A DNA stretch of 64,000 nucleotides, from positions 2,352,001-2,416,000 of the forward strand of contig NZ_CP141590.1 of the NCBI RefSeq assembly GCF_035581365.1, read 5' to 3'. The translations under genes were made by a program, and so were the position numbers. This DNA is from Tsuneonella sp. CC-YZS046 (GTDB taxonomy: Bacteria > Pseudomonadota > Alphaproteobacteria > Sphingomonadales > Sphingomonadaceae). Below the pieces are notes generated by a model, which searched no databases, was not told where the DNA came from, and saw only the letters and a list, made by a program, of their open reading frames with translations. Below are positions 34,592 to 43,695 of the stretch, piece by piece (position 1 is the stretch's first letter; every line of letters starts with the position of its first letter).

Positions 34592-34637
34592 CCGCACAGG
34601 AGCCAGCGGCCGGAAGCGCCGCGCCAAGGAGAGAACG

Positions 34638-35168
34638 ATGCTTGCCGGAATCAGACCCTGCCAGATCGCCTATTACGTGCCCGACATCCGGGAAGCGGCG
34701 TTGCAGCATCACCGGCTGTTCGGCTCCGGCCCCTATTTCGTCGCGGAAAGCATAGATTTCGCCGTGCATGAGCATCGCGGCGTGCAGTGCGAATGGGATC
34801 AGTCGTCCTCCTTCGGCTATTGGGGCGACATCATGATGGAGTTCATGGTGCAGAACAAGCCGGGCCGCTCCGTGCTGGAGGATGTGATGGCGCTGAACAA
34901 AGCGCCGTCGGGGATGCATCATGTCGGCTATTACGTGGACGATCCCGAAGCGGTGGTGGCCGGGTTCGAGAAGATCGGCTGCCCCAAGGCGATGCGCGCG
35001 GTGCTGGCCAACGGCATCGAGGTGTTCATGGTCGATACGATCCCGCTCTACGGCCATATGATCGAACTCTACGAGCCGACCCCCACGCTGATGGAAGTGC
35101 ATGGCTTCATCCGCCAGGCGACGCAGGATTTCGACGGGACCGACCCGGTCCGCGACTTCGCGCTCTGA
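34638..35168 (+). CDS. VOC (glyoxalase/dioxygenase-fold) protein
   Basis: 176-residue protein of the vicinal-oxygen-chelate superfamily. Two beta-alpha-beta-beta-beta modules: CQIAYYVPDIREAALQHHRL in the first, MHHVGYYVDDPEAVVAGFEK in the second, with late MIELYEP carrying a probable Glu metal ligand and His residues in both modules. The pattern is closest to methylmalonyl-CoA epimerase-like or related lyase-type VOC proteins, but the reaction is not determinable. AAGGAGAG stands before ATG 34638. Confidence 0.78.
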   Translation: MLAGIRPCQIAYYVPDIREAALQHHRLFGSGPYFVAESIDFAVHEHRGVQCEWDQSSSFGYWGDIMMEFMVQNKPGRSVLEDVMALNKAPSGMHHVGYYVDDPEAVVAGFEKIGCPKAMRAVLANGIEVFMVDTIPLYGHMIELYEPTPTLMEVHGFIRQATQDFDGTDPVRDFAL

Positions 35169-35219
35169 AAGGCGCGCAAGACCCTATACTCCATCATCGG
35201 GACGATGTAGGGCGCGGCC

Positions 35220-35546
35220 ATGCGCACGCTGGTGCATCTCCTGCTGATCTTCAGCGTCCTGTGGTGCGGATCGCATCTGGGCGAGCCGGCACAGGCGCAT
35301 GAGCACGGCGCGGAGCAGGCCCTGACGCTCGACGCGCATCTCCTGCCCGGCGATGGCGACGGGACCGGCGAAACCCCCGGCGAGCACGCCAAGGGCGGCC
35401 ATCATCACTGCCCGATCGCGCCGGACGGCCTGGCCGCACCCGCGCTGTGCGATCCCCTCCCCGCCACAGCGCCGCTCTTCGCCCGGCGCATCGCCGCCCT
35501 GAACTCGCTGTCGCAGGCCCCGCCCGTCCAGCCGCCCGCCGCCTGA
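35220..35546 (+). CDS. Secreted His-rich small protein upstream of a TonB receptor
   Basis: 108-residue protein with a Sec signal peptide (LVHLLLIFSVLWCGSHLG, cleavage near AQA-HEH) and a His-rich mature part: HEHG at the mature start and GGHHHCPIAPDG in the middle, a Pro/Ala-rich end. Metal binding is suggested by His and Cys content. It precedes the TonB receptor by 64 bases on the same strand, so the pair may take up a metal or metal chelate; no conserved family was recognised. Confidence 0.65.
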   Translation: MRTLVHLLLIFSVLWCGSHLGEPAQAHEHGAEQALTLDAHLLPGDGDGTGETPGEHAKGGHHHCPIAPDGLAAPALCDPLPATAPLFARRIAALNSLSQAPPVQPPAA

Positions 35547-35610
35547 TTCCCGAACCGCAGCGCGAGCCGATGCCCGCGCCGTCATGCAACGGAAATCAGG
35601 AGCAGACTTC

Positions 35611-37575
35611 ATGTCACCGTCAATCAGGCTCGCGCTGGGCGCGAGCGCAATGCTATTTGCCCAAGACCCTGCCCATGCGCAGGAGCAAGCCCCCGCCAGC
35701 CACGCCGAAGCAGCCGAAGAGATCATCGTCCAGGCGACCCGCTCGGGCCGCCGCCTGCAGGACGAGCCGGTCCGGGTCGAAGTGGTCAACCGCGAGGAGA
35801 TCGAGGAGAAGATCCTCATGCGCCCCGGCAACATCGCCACGATCCTGAGCGAGACCGGCGGCCTCCGGGTGCAGGTCACGTCGCCCGCGCTCGGCGCCGC
35901 CAATGTGCGGGTGCAGGGCATGGATGGCCGCTTCACCCAGCTTCTGGCGGATGGGTTGCCGCTCTACGGCGGACAGGCGTCATCGCTCGGCCTGCTGCAG
36001 ATACCACCCACCGACCTGGGCCAGGTGGAAGTGATCAAGGGCGCGGCATCGGCCCTCTACGGCCCGTCCGCGCTGGGCGGAGTCATCAATCTCGTGTCGC
36101 GCCGCCCGTCCGACATCGCGGAAGGCGAAATGCTGCTCAACGCCACCACTCGCAACGGGCAGGATGCCACCGCCTATCTGGCGGCGCCCCTGGGCGAAGG
36201 CCTGGGCGCGTCCATCACCGGCGGATACCATCGCCAGAGCCGGCAGGACCTGGACGACGACGGCTGGGCCGACATGCCGGGCTACGAACGCTGGACCGTG
36301 CGCCCGCGCCTGTTCTGGGAAGGCGCGGAAGGGGCATCGCTGTTCCTCACCGCCGGCGCGATGAAGGAGGAGCGGCGCGGCGGCACCCTGCCCGGCGGCA
36401 CCGCTCCCGACGGCAGCCCGTTCCCGCAGGGGCAGGACACCGAACGCTACGACGCCGGGCTGGTAGCGAAGCTCCCGGTGGGCGATACGGTGGCCGCGCA
36501 TCTGCGGGCCTCGGGCATGGCGCAGGACCATACGCACCGCTTCGGCGAGGTGGTGGAGGATGATCGCCACCGGACCCTGTTCACCGAAGCCTCGCTGTCC
36601 GGCAAGGCGGGCGGCACCGCATGGGTCGGCGGCTTCGCCTATCAGATCGACAGCTTCCGCTCGCGGACCTTTCCGGCCTTCGACTACACCTACCGGGTTC
36701 CCGGCATCTTCGGCCAGCTGGAGCAGGAGCTGGGCGGCAGCGTGACGCTGGCGGCAAGCGCCCGGACCGACTTCCACAATCGCTATGGCACGCAGTTCAG
36801 CCCGCGCCTGTCGCTGCTCTACCGGACCGGGCCCTGGACGGTAAGGGCATCGGGCGGGCGCGGCTTCTACGCGCCCACGCCCTTCGTCGAGGAGATCGAG
36901 GCGGCCGGCCTGTCGCGGCTCGAGCCGCTGGGCCGCCTGCGCGCCGAAAGCGCAAGGACCGCTTCGCTGGATATCGGCTATGCGCGCGGGCCGCTGGAGG
37001 CGAACCTCACCCTGTTCGGCGCCGATGTCCGCAACACGACCCGGATCGAGCCGCTGGAAAACGACCCGGCTCGCGTTCGCCTCGTCAATGTCGCCGGGCT
37101 GACGCGGATCAGGGGCTCCGAGCTGCTGCTGCGCTATCGCTGGGACAGCTTCGTGGTGACCGGCAGCTATGTCTATGTGGACGCGTCCGAACCGGACCCG
37201 GACGGTTTCGGGCGCAGGACCAAGCCGCTGACGCCGAAGCACACCGCTGGTCTCGTCGCCATGTGGGAGGAGCGCGGCAAGGGCCGGATCGGGCTGGAGG
37301 TCTATTACACCGGCAGGCAAGCGCTCGACGACAATCCCTATCGCCGCCAGAGCAAGCCCTATTTCGAGATCGGACTGCTGGGAGAAGTGGCGGTCGGCAA
37401 GGCCCGGCTGTTCGCCAACGCGGAGAACATCCTCGGCATCCGGCAAACCCGTTACGATCCGCTGCTCAGGCCCAGCCGGGCGGCCGACGGACGCTGGACC
37501 GTGGACGCCTGGGCGCCGACCGAAGGCTTCGTGCTCAACGCGGGAATCCGGCTGCGGTTCGGCGGGGAGGACTGA
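35611..37575 (+). CDS. TonB-dependent outer-membrane receptor
   Basis: Outer-membrane gated channel energised by TonB. 654 residues with a signal peptide (cleavage near AHAQE), a plug domain (EIIVQATRSGRRLQDEPVRV, GNIATILSETGGLRVQV, VRVQGMDGRFTQLLADGLPL and VEVIKGAASALYGPSALGGV) and a 22-strand barrel ending in VLNAGIRLRF. The size and plug resemble BtuB/CirA/ZnuD-type receptors. The His-rich neighbour hints at metal uptake, but the substrate is open. Start ATG 35611 has AGGAG at eight bases; ATG 35584 is the longer option. Confidence 0.93.
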   Translation: MSPSIRLALGASAMLFAQDPAHAQEQAPASHAEAAEEIIVQATRSGRRLQDEPVRVEVVNREEIEEKILMRPGNIATILSETGGLRVQVTSPALGAANVRVQGMDGRFTQLLADGLPLYGGQASSLGLLQIPPTDLGQVEVIKGAASALYGPSALGGVINLVSRRPSDIAEGEMLLNATTRNGQDATAYLAAPLGEGLGASITGGYHRQSRQDLDDDGWADMPGYERWTVRPRLFWEGAEGASLFLTAGAMKEERRGGTLPGGTAPDGSPFPQGQDTERYDAGLVAKLPVGDTVAAHLRASGMAQDHTHRFGEVVEDDRHRTLFTEASLSGKAGGTAWVGGFAYQIDSFRSRTFPAFDYTYRVPGIFGQLEQELGGSVTLAASARTDFHNRYGTQFSPRLSLLYRTGPWTVRASGGRGFYAPTPFVEEIEAAGLSRLEPLGRLRAESARTASLDIGYARGPLEANLTLFGADVRNTTRIEPLENDPARVRLVNVAGLTRIRGSELLLRYRWDSFVVTGSYVYVDASEPDPDGFGRRTKPLTPKHTAGLVAMWEERGKGRIGLEVYYTGRQALDDNPYRRQSKPYFEIGLLGEVAVGKARLFANAENILGIRQTRYDPLLRPSRAADGRWTVDAWAPTEGFVLNAGIRLRFGGED

Positions 37576-37594
37576 CCGCCCTTGCCCCACTGTG

Positions 37595-37620
37595 CTTCCC
37601 CGCCCGACAGGCCGGGGAAG
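37595..37620. terminator. Hairpin between TonB receptor and brnA
   Basis: CTTCCCC (37595-37601) pairs with GGGGAAG (37614-37620) around a 12-base loop that itself can pair partly. It lies between convergent genes. There is no T-run on either side, so it may slow polymerase or protect 3' ends rather than act as a full intrinsic terminator. Confidence 0.4.
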
Positions 37621-37648
37621 CCGGATTGGGAACCCACCAAAAGGTTGT

Positions 37649-37918
37649 TCAGCGTGCAGCCTTCTCCGCCGCCTTGCGCAGGGCTTCATTCATCCGGCTT
37701 TGCCAGCCCGGGCCGCCCGCCTTGAACTTGGCGATGATATCCTTGTCCAGGCGCAGCGAAATCAGCTGCTTGGCATCCGGCTTGGTGGAGCCGGCCGGGC
37801 GGCCCGGCTTGCGGACCAGGGCATTGAGGACATGCTTGGGGTGGACCTGATCCGCGGGCCTGGCCCTGGCAAAGTCTTCCTTGGTCCATTCCGGGTTGTC
37901 ATCGAAGGGCTTATTCAT
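37649..37918 (-). CDS. brnA: BrnA-family antitoxin
   Basis: Antitoxin that binds the BrnT ribonuclease and represses its own operon. 89 residues: N-terminal PFDDNPEWTKEDFARARPA, the family signature GRPAGSTKPDAKQLISLRL and a ribbon-helix-helix-like C-terminus (DKDIIAKFKAGGPGWQSRMN, EALRKAAEK). It overlaps the end of brnT by eight bases, the normal toxin-first order of this family. Confidence 0.9.
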   Translation of the reverse strand: MNKPFDDNPEWTKEDFARARPADQVHPKHVLNALVRKPGRPAGSTKPDAKQLISLRLDKDIIAKFKAGGPGWQSRMNEALRKAAEKAAR

Positions 37919-38168
37919 AGCGCCTCATCTCCTTTTCGCGGGCCCGGCGGAAGCTGATCAGCCGGATGCCCGCATCGGTTTCAGTATAAACGATCATGTA
38001 ACCCTTGCCGCCGATCCGGCCGAAAGCACGGAAACGGGTTTCGCCATAATCGCGACGATCATCGATCACCACGACAGGGATATTATCGAAGCCCTGGTAA
38101 TCCTCGAAGGAAAGTCCGCGTTCCCGGATATTCCGTTCGTTCTTCGCTGGGTCGAATTCGATCTTCAC
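37911..38168 (-). CDS. brnT: BrnT-family ribonuclease toxin
   Basis: RelE-fold mRNA interferase that arrests growth when free. 85 residues with the BrnT blocks FDPAKNERNIRERGLSFED, DDRRDYGETRFRAFGRIGGK, YMIVYTETDAGIRLISFRRA and the terminal REKEMRRYE. Complete. The start is GTG 38168 with no good ribosome site, which would keep expression low. Two near-identical 11-mers stand directly upstream. Confidence 0.9.
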   Translation of the reverse strand: MKIEFDPAKNERNIRERGLSFEDYQGFDNIPVVVIDDRRDYGETRFRAFGRIGGKGYMIVYTETDAGIRLISFRRAREKEMRRYE

Positions 38169-38176
38169 GAATTATC

Positions 38177-38222
38177 TGTATCTACGATCCGCTTCTGATG
38201 CAAGGATAAAATGTAGCTACGA
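38177..38222. promoter_or_regulatory. Paired 11-mers upstream of brnT, candidate BrnA operator
   Basis: TGTATCTACGA (38177-38187) and TGTAGCTACGA (38212-38222) differ at one base and start 35 bases apart, close to three and a half helical turns. The second contains the palindrome GTAGCTAC. They flank the likely brnT promoter region. BrnA is known to repress its own operon, so these are plausible binding sites; binding is inferred. Confidence 0.5.
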
Positions 38223-38248
38223 ATAAAAGGGCGGCACCGCCTGAAGGA

Positions 38249-38273
38249 GGAGTAGGCTCTTCTTTCCTACTCC
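38249..38273. repeat. Eight-base-pair hairpin in the brnT upstream gap
   Basis: GGAGTAGG (38249-38256) and CCTACTCC (38266-38273) form a perfect stem with a nine-base pyrimidine-rich loop. No T-run follows on either strand. It lies in the 510-base gap between brnT and the MaoC gene; role unknown. Confidence 0.4.
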
Positions 38274-38342
38274 GCGAAAATCTGGCTTACCCTGCCGGAT
38301 GGCACGTGCCCTTCCTGTTCTCCCACTCGCTTGTTTCGCTAC

Positions 38343-38400
38343 CGTCAAGCGGGAACCCGGGATGCGTGGACGGCTGAATCCCCCTTTGCACGGGGATGAT
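38343..38400. repeat. Degenerate REP/REPIN-like unit
   Basis: A decayed copy of the unit seen twice at 63.57-63.96 kb. The right half is well kept (ATCCCCC, TTTGC, ACGGGGATGA), giving the hairpin edge; the left half keeps only CGTCA and GGGAACCC. It abuts the conserved block at 38428. Confidence 0.6.
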
Positions 38401-38427
38401 GGAAATGGGCCAGCAAGGAAGCGCCCT

Positions 38428-38550
38428 CCCGCGAAAGGTCACACCGAAAAGCGCGCCTCGCGCGCCATGGAAGGCAGCTTTTTCACGGGGTTGCGGCGCA
38501 CCGGAAAGGAAAATCGAAATGCACATTTCCGGCGTTCCGCGTCAACCGGC
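38428..38550. repeat. Dispersed repeat block, copy 1
   Basis: Noncoding block whose ends recur in inverted orientation at 63671-63791. The left edge CCGCGAAAGGTCACAC is identical, and the right edge (GAAATG..., GCACATTT, CGGCGTT, CGCGTCAACCGGC) differs at few bases; the centre has diverged. Long ORFs can be drawn through it in several frames, but none looks like a protein, and such phantom ORFs are expected in a mobile noncoding repeat. Confidence 0.65.
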
Positions 38551-38678
38551 CCGACCCATTCCAAAGGCCGCTGGCATTCGCCCGATCCTGCCCCTATGCT
38601 TTGACCAATTGATCCACCGGCGCGGTTTGCCTGCAGGCAGCGGGCGGGCCGGCGGCGGGGATGAGAGGTGCCTTTTCC

Positions 38679-39113
38679 ATGACAGATCTCGGGCTCGCCA
38701 TCGGCGACCGCACCCAGTTCAGCAAGACCGTGAGCGAGAGCGACGTCTATCTCTTCGCCGGGATCGTGGGGGATTTTTCCGCCAATCATGTGAACGAGCA
38801 CGCCATGCGCCAGACCCCGTTCGGCGGCCGCATCGCCCATGGCGCGCTGCTGGTGGGCTATATGTCCACCTGTTCCACCGCCATGGCGCAGAAGGCGGCG
38901 GACAATGGCTGCAGGGCCGTGCCGGTCGCGCTGGGCTTCGACCGCATCCGCTTTGTCAAGCCCGTGCGGATCGGCGATACGATCCGCATCGACTATGTGG
39001 TGGCCGGGATCGAATCCGAATCCCGCAGGAGCCACGCCGAGGTTACAGTGAACAATCAGGATGATGAGGTCGTTGCCGTGGCCCATCACATCATCAAATG
39101 GGTGGATGAATGA
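38679..39113 (+). CDS. MaoC-like (R)-specific enoyl-CoA hydratase
   Basis: Hot-dog-fold hydratase acting on enoyl-CoA or a similar thioester. 144 residues with the hydratase-2 motif FAGIVGDFSANHVNEHAMRQ, where Asp and His form the catalytic pair, then FGGRIAHGALLVGYMS. ATG 38679 has GAGAGG ten bases upstream; an in-frame ATG at 38661 is possible. It overlaps the SDR gene by ATGA, so hydration followed by oxidation of the resulting hydroxyacyl compound is a natural reading. Confidence 0.85.
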   Translation: MTDLGLAIGDRTQFSKTVSESDVYLFAGIVGDFSANHVNEHAMRQTPFGGRIAHGALLVGYMSTCSTAMAQKAADNGCRAVPVALGFDRIRFVKPVRIGDTIRIDYVVAGIESESRRSHAEVTVNNQDDEVVAVAHHIIKWVDE

Positions 39114-39886
39114 GCGAGCGTCGCGTTGCAGTGATAACAGGGGCAGCCTCCGGCGTGGGGGCGGCCTGCGCGGAATGGTTCGCCCGGCAGTCCTTCGACG
39201 TGCTCGTCAATTACCGCGCGAGCGAGGCATCCGCCCGCACCGTCGTCGAGCAGTGCCGGACCTTGGGCGCAGATGCCCTGGCCGTGCAGGGGGACGTGGC
39301 GGAAGACACCGACTGCAGGCGGATCGCCGCGGAAGCGGTGAAGCGCTGGGGCCGCATCGATGTCCTGGTGAACAGCGCGGGCACGACGCTGTTCCGCTCC
39401 TTGACGGATCTCGACGCGCTCGATCTCGACGACTTCCTCGGCATCTACGCGGTAAACGCCGTCGGCCCCTACCAGATGACGCGGGCCGTGGCGCCGCACA
39501 TGGATGCGGGCAGCGCGATCGTGAACGTGTCGTCCGTCGGCGGCCTCAACGGCACCGGCAGTTCCTACGCCTATGCCGCGTCGAAAGGCGCGCTCAACAC
39601 GCTGACGCTGGCCCTGGCCCGCAATCTCGCGCCCGATATCCGGGTCAATGCGGTGCTGCCCGGAATGATCGAAGGCAAATGGCTGCTGGAGGGGGTGGGC
39701 GAGGACGCCTACAACGAGCTGCGCAACAAATTTGCCGGCGACGCCGCGCTCGAACGGGTCGCGACGCCCGCCCAGATCGCCGAAACCGTGGGCTGGCTCG
39801 CCATATCCGCCGAGCTGCTGACCGGGCAGCTGATTACCGCCGATGCCGGGCTGCTGCTGGGGCGCCCGCCCAAGGTATTGAAATAA
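39110..39886 (+). CDS. Short-chain dehydrogenase/reductase
   Basis: NAD(P)-dependent oxidoreductase of the FabG-like SDR class. 258 residues; cofactor motif TGAASGVG near the N-terminus, NSAG in the fourth strand, catalytic Ser in VNVSSVGG and Tyr/Lys in YAYAASKG. Probably acts on the hydroxyacyl product of the upstream MaoC protein with which it is translationally coupled; the substrate is unknown. Confidence 0.9.
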   Translation: MSERRVAVITGAASGVGAACAEWFARQSFDVLVNYRASEASARTVVEQCRTLGADALAVQGDVAEDTDCRRIAAEAVKRWGRIDVLVNSAGTTLFRSLTDLDALDLDDFLGIYAVNAVGPYQMTRAVAPHMDAGSAIVNVSSVGGLNGTGSSYAYAASKGALNTLTLALARNLAPDIRVNAVLPGMIEGKWLLEGVGEDAYNELRNKFAGDAALERVATPAQIAETVGWLAISAELLTGQLITADAGLLLGRPPKVLK

Positions 39887-39922
39887 CGCTCGAACAGGGC
39901 AGATGCCGGGAGAGGAACGACA

Positions 39923-40855
39923 ATGTCACAACCGAAGCTGATCGCGTCATATTTCACGCTGGCCGGCAACATCATTCCCTTCGCCTCGTCCGATCCCGCC
40001 CCGTTCGGGCTGAAGGAACGCGCGGAAGCGGCGGCCGCGGCAGGCTTCGTCGGCATCGGGCTGGAGACCAACGATCTTGCCCATTACGTGAGGACCATCG
40101 GCTATGGCGGTATCCGCAAGATCATGGCCGATGCCGGGCTGGACTATATCGAATTCGAAGTGCTGACGGACTGGTTCACCGAGGGCGAGCGAAGGGCTGC
40201 TTCCGACGCGAACCGCGCCTTCCTGCTGGAAGCGGCGGCGGAGCTTGGCGCCGCCCAGATCAAGACGGTGGGTGAATTGTTCCTGGCCCCCGGCCCGGCT
40301 TCCGTATCGTCCTGGCCGCTGGAGAAGGTGGGCGACGATTTCGGCCAGCTCTGCCGCGAGGCGGCCAAGGCGGGCACGCGCGTCAGCATCGAACTGGTGC
40401 CGGGCGCGGCGATTCAGGATCTGGAAACCGGACGGCGCGTGGTGGATCATGCGAGCGAGCCGAACGGCGGCCTGCTGATCGACATCTGGCACATGGCGCG
40501 GGGCGGGATTTCCTATGACGATGTCGCCAATCTTCCGCCCTATCTGGTGACGGCGGTGGAAGTGGACGACGCGATGAAGCAGCAGGTCGGCACCATTTTC
40601 GAGGATACGATCAACAACCGCAAGCTGCCGGGCGAAGGCGAGCTGGACGTGCCCGCGTTTCTGCACAGCATCATGCTGACCGGCTATCAGGGTGTATACG
40701 GGATCGAGATCGTATCGGACGAGCACCGCCGCCGCACGCTGGAGGACGCGGCGCGAAGCTCCTTCGATTCAACCATGGCGCAATTCGAAAAGGCGCGGAG
40801 CCTAGGGTCGGGACCTGTTGATGGCGTGAGCCGTGGTGGCGCATCGGCGGGCTGA
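39923..40855 (+). CDS. Sugar-phosphate isomerase/epimerase-like TIM-barrel protein
   Basis: 310-residue protein of the xylose-isomerase-like/AP-endonuclease-2 barrel superfamily. Barrel strands carry likely metal ligands: GIGLETND, TVGELFLAPG, VSIELVPGAA, GLLIDIWHMARGG and GVYGIEIVSDEH. Members isomerise or epimerise sugars, inositols or act on aromatic-pathway intermediates. AGGAACG before the ATG. It lies 36 bases after the SDR and so probably shares its operon. Confidence 0.82.
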   Translation: MSQPKLIASYFTLAGNIIPFASSDPAPFGLKERAEAAAAAGFVGIGLETNDLAHYVRTIGYGGIRKIMADAGLDYIEFEVLTDWFTEGERRAASDANRAFLLEAAAELGAAQIKTVGELFLAPGPASVSSWPLEKVGDDFGQLCREAAKAGTRVSIELVPGAAIQDLETGRRVVDHASEPNGGLLIDIWHMARGGISYDDVANLPPYLVTAVEVDDAMKQQVGTIFEDTINNRKLPGEGELDVPAFLHSIMLTGYQGVYGIEIVSDEHRRRTLEDAARSSFDSTMAQFEKARSLGSGPVDGVSRGGASAG

Positions 40856-41192
40856 GAACGGACCGGCACCGGAATGGCTTCGCCCGCGCGGCGCGGAAAA
40901 GCGCTTCCGCCATGGACTTTTGCCGGCCCCGCACCTATCTCACCCTCGTGAAGGGTGAATCAGCCAGTTCCGCGCCGCACTGCCGTCCACACATCGCGCA
41001 GTGCGGTAACGCAATCGGCGAACGACCTCTCCCCCTCGGCAATCCGCTTTTGGCTTGCGCCGCGATCCACTGGCCCTCCGCCCGGCTCCGCGCCGCCATG
41101 AGGAGCCGGTTGCCCGATCCGGCGGCGATATTGCCCGGGACGAGCGATCGGGAGCGTCACCCTGGCTTCAAACCGATCTGCCGGAGCCTGCC
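40856..41192. other. Intergenic stretch before the enoyl-CoA hydratase gene
   Basis: No gene seen. It contains one perfect seven-base-pair hairpin, TCACCCT / AGGGTGA (40940-40946 and 40952-40958, loop CGTGA), without a T-run. Short ORFs on both strands are Arg/Pro-rich and not protein-like. The promoter of the following gene is presumably here, but no box was recognised. Confidence 0.5.
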
Positions 41193-41975
41193 ATGACTGA
41201 AACTATCGAAATCGGCGCCTTCACGATGGAGGTGCGGGCCGATGGCGTCGCCGTCGTCACCTTTTCACGCCCTCCGGTCAACGCGATCTCGCTTTCGGTC
41301 TATCAGGACATCGGGCACTTCGCCGATCACGTCGCCAGCGACGAACGGATCAAGGTCATCATCATCACCGCCCCGGACGATGCGCGGGCCTGGTGCGGCG
41401 GCGCGGATCTGCATGATTTCAAGGGCATGACCGCCGCCAGGCGCAAGGAACGCTACGACTTCATCAACGAGCAATTGCCGCGCTTCCACAAGATCGACCG
41501 CCCGATGATCGCGGCGATCAGGGGCGCGACGATCGGCGTCGGGGTGATGCTGGCCGGAATGTGCGACCTGCGCATTGTCAGCGAGACGGCCCGCTTTGCG
41601 TGCCCGGAAGTGGATTACGGCCTGATCGGGGGCAGCGCCGGCCTGCTCGCGACCCTGCGCATGCCCGAAGCGAAGATCCGCGAGATGGTCTATACCGGGC
41701 GAGCCTTCACCGCGGGCCAGCTGGAAGCCACCGGCTTCTTCAACTATGTGGTTCCCGCAGCCGCGGTTCTCCCGCTCGCGCTCGATCTCGGGCAGGAAAT
41801 CGCGCGCAAGCCCTTGCAAACGCTGCGGGCACGCAAACTGGCCTCGCTGATGTTCGAGGGGCCGGAATGGATGGACGCCTATATGGAAGCGCAGGAAATG
41901 TCTTCCTCGCTGGTCGAGGCGCCATCGAGCGAAGCCGCCGTCCATTCCGCGCTCAAGGGTGGGCGCAGGCGCTAG
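41193..41975 (+). CDS. Enoyl-CoA hydratase/isomerase family protein
   Basis: Crotonase-fold enzyme. 260 residues with the oxyanion-hole segments ARAWCGGADLHDFKG and AAIRGATIGVGVMLAGMCDL, then RIVSETARFACPEVDYGLIG. The first catalytic Glu of crotonase is not clearly at its usual place, so hydratase is less certain than the fold; isomerase or lyase activity is possible. ATG 41193 follows CCGGAGCC. It is on the same strand as the MaoC/SDR group 337 bases upstream and may belong to the same pathway. Confidence 0.87.
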   Translation: MTETIEIGAFTMEVRADGVAVVTFSRPPVNAISLSVYQDIGHFADHVASDERIKVIIITAPDDARAWCGGADLHDFKGMTAARRKERYDFINEQLPRFHKIDRPMIAAIRGATIGVGVMLAGMCDLRIVSETARFACPEVDYGLIGGSAGLLATLRMPEAKIREMVYTGRAFTAGQLEATGFFNYVVPAAAVLPLALDLGQEIARKPLQTLRARKLASLMFEGPEWMDAYMEAQEMSSSLVEAPSSEAAVHSALKGGRRR

Positions 41976-42101
41976 AGTCAGGACCTGAACAGGGCATCTT
42001 CGCAGCAAGACGCCCTCGCAGCGACCACCCGTAGGGGGCCGCTTCCTGAGCGTCTCGGGAAATGGCCCCGCCCCCTCGCGAGCGTCCGATGCCTGCAAAG
42101 G

Positions 42102-43448
<1,347 letters not shown>

Positions 43449-43695
43449 TCATCTTCCCACGCAGATTGATCGACCATGACCCGCTAGCAGCCGCTCGCCA
43501 GTAGACAATCCCTTTGGGGCCGGTCGCGGTGTTTCACAAAGGCTGCCGCTGGTGGCGCGAGGAGGAACATCCGCAATCGCAGCGCCCGTCGAACCGTCAC
43601 TCAGCTCGCGTCCAGGCCGCATCTATTGACATCGAGAACAAGCATGTCTTCCGGACGCATCCGCTCCGATCATCCTGCCGGGAACCATGGCCGTT

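Noticed and set aside
38299-39064. ORFs through the repeat block near 38.4 kb
   Set aside because: They run across a dispersed noncoding repeat that also occurs inverted at 63.7 kb, and they lack protein-like composition.
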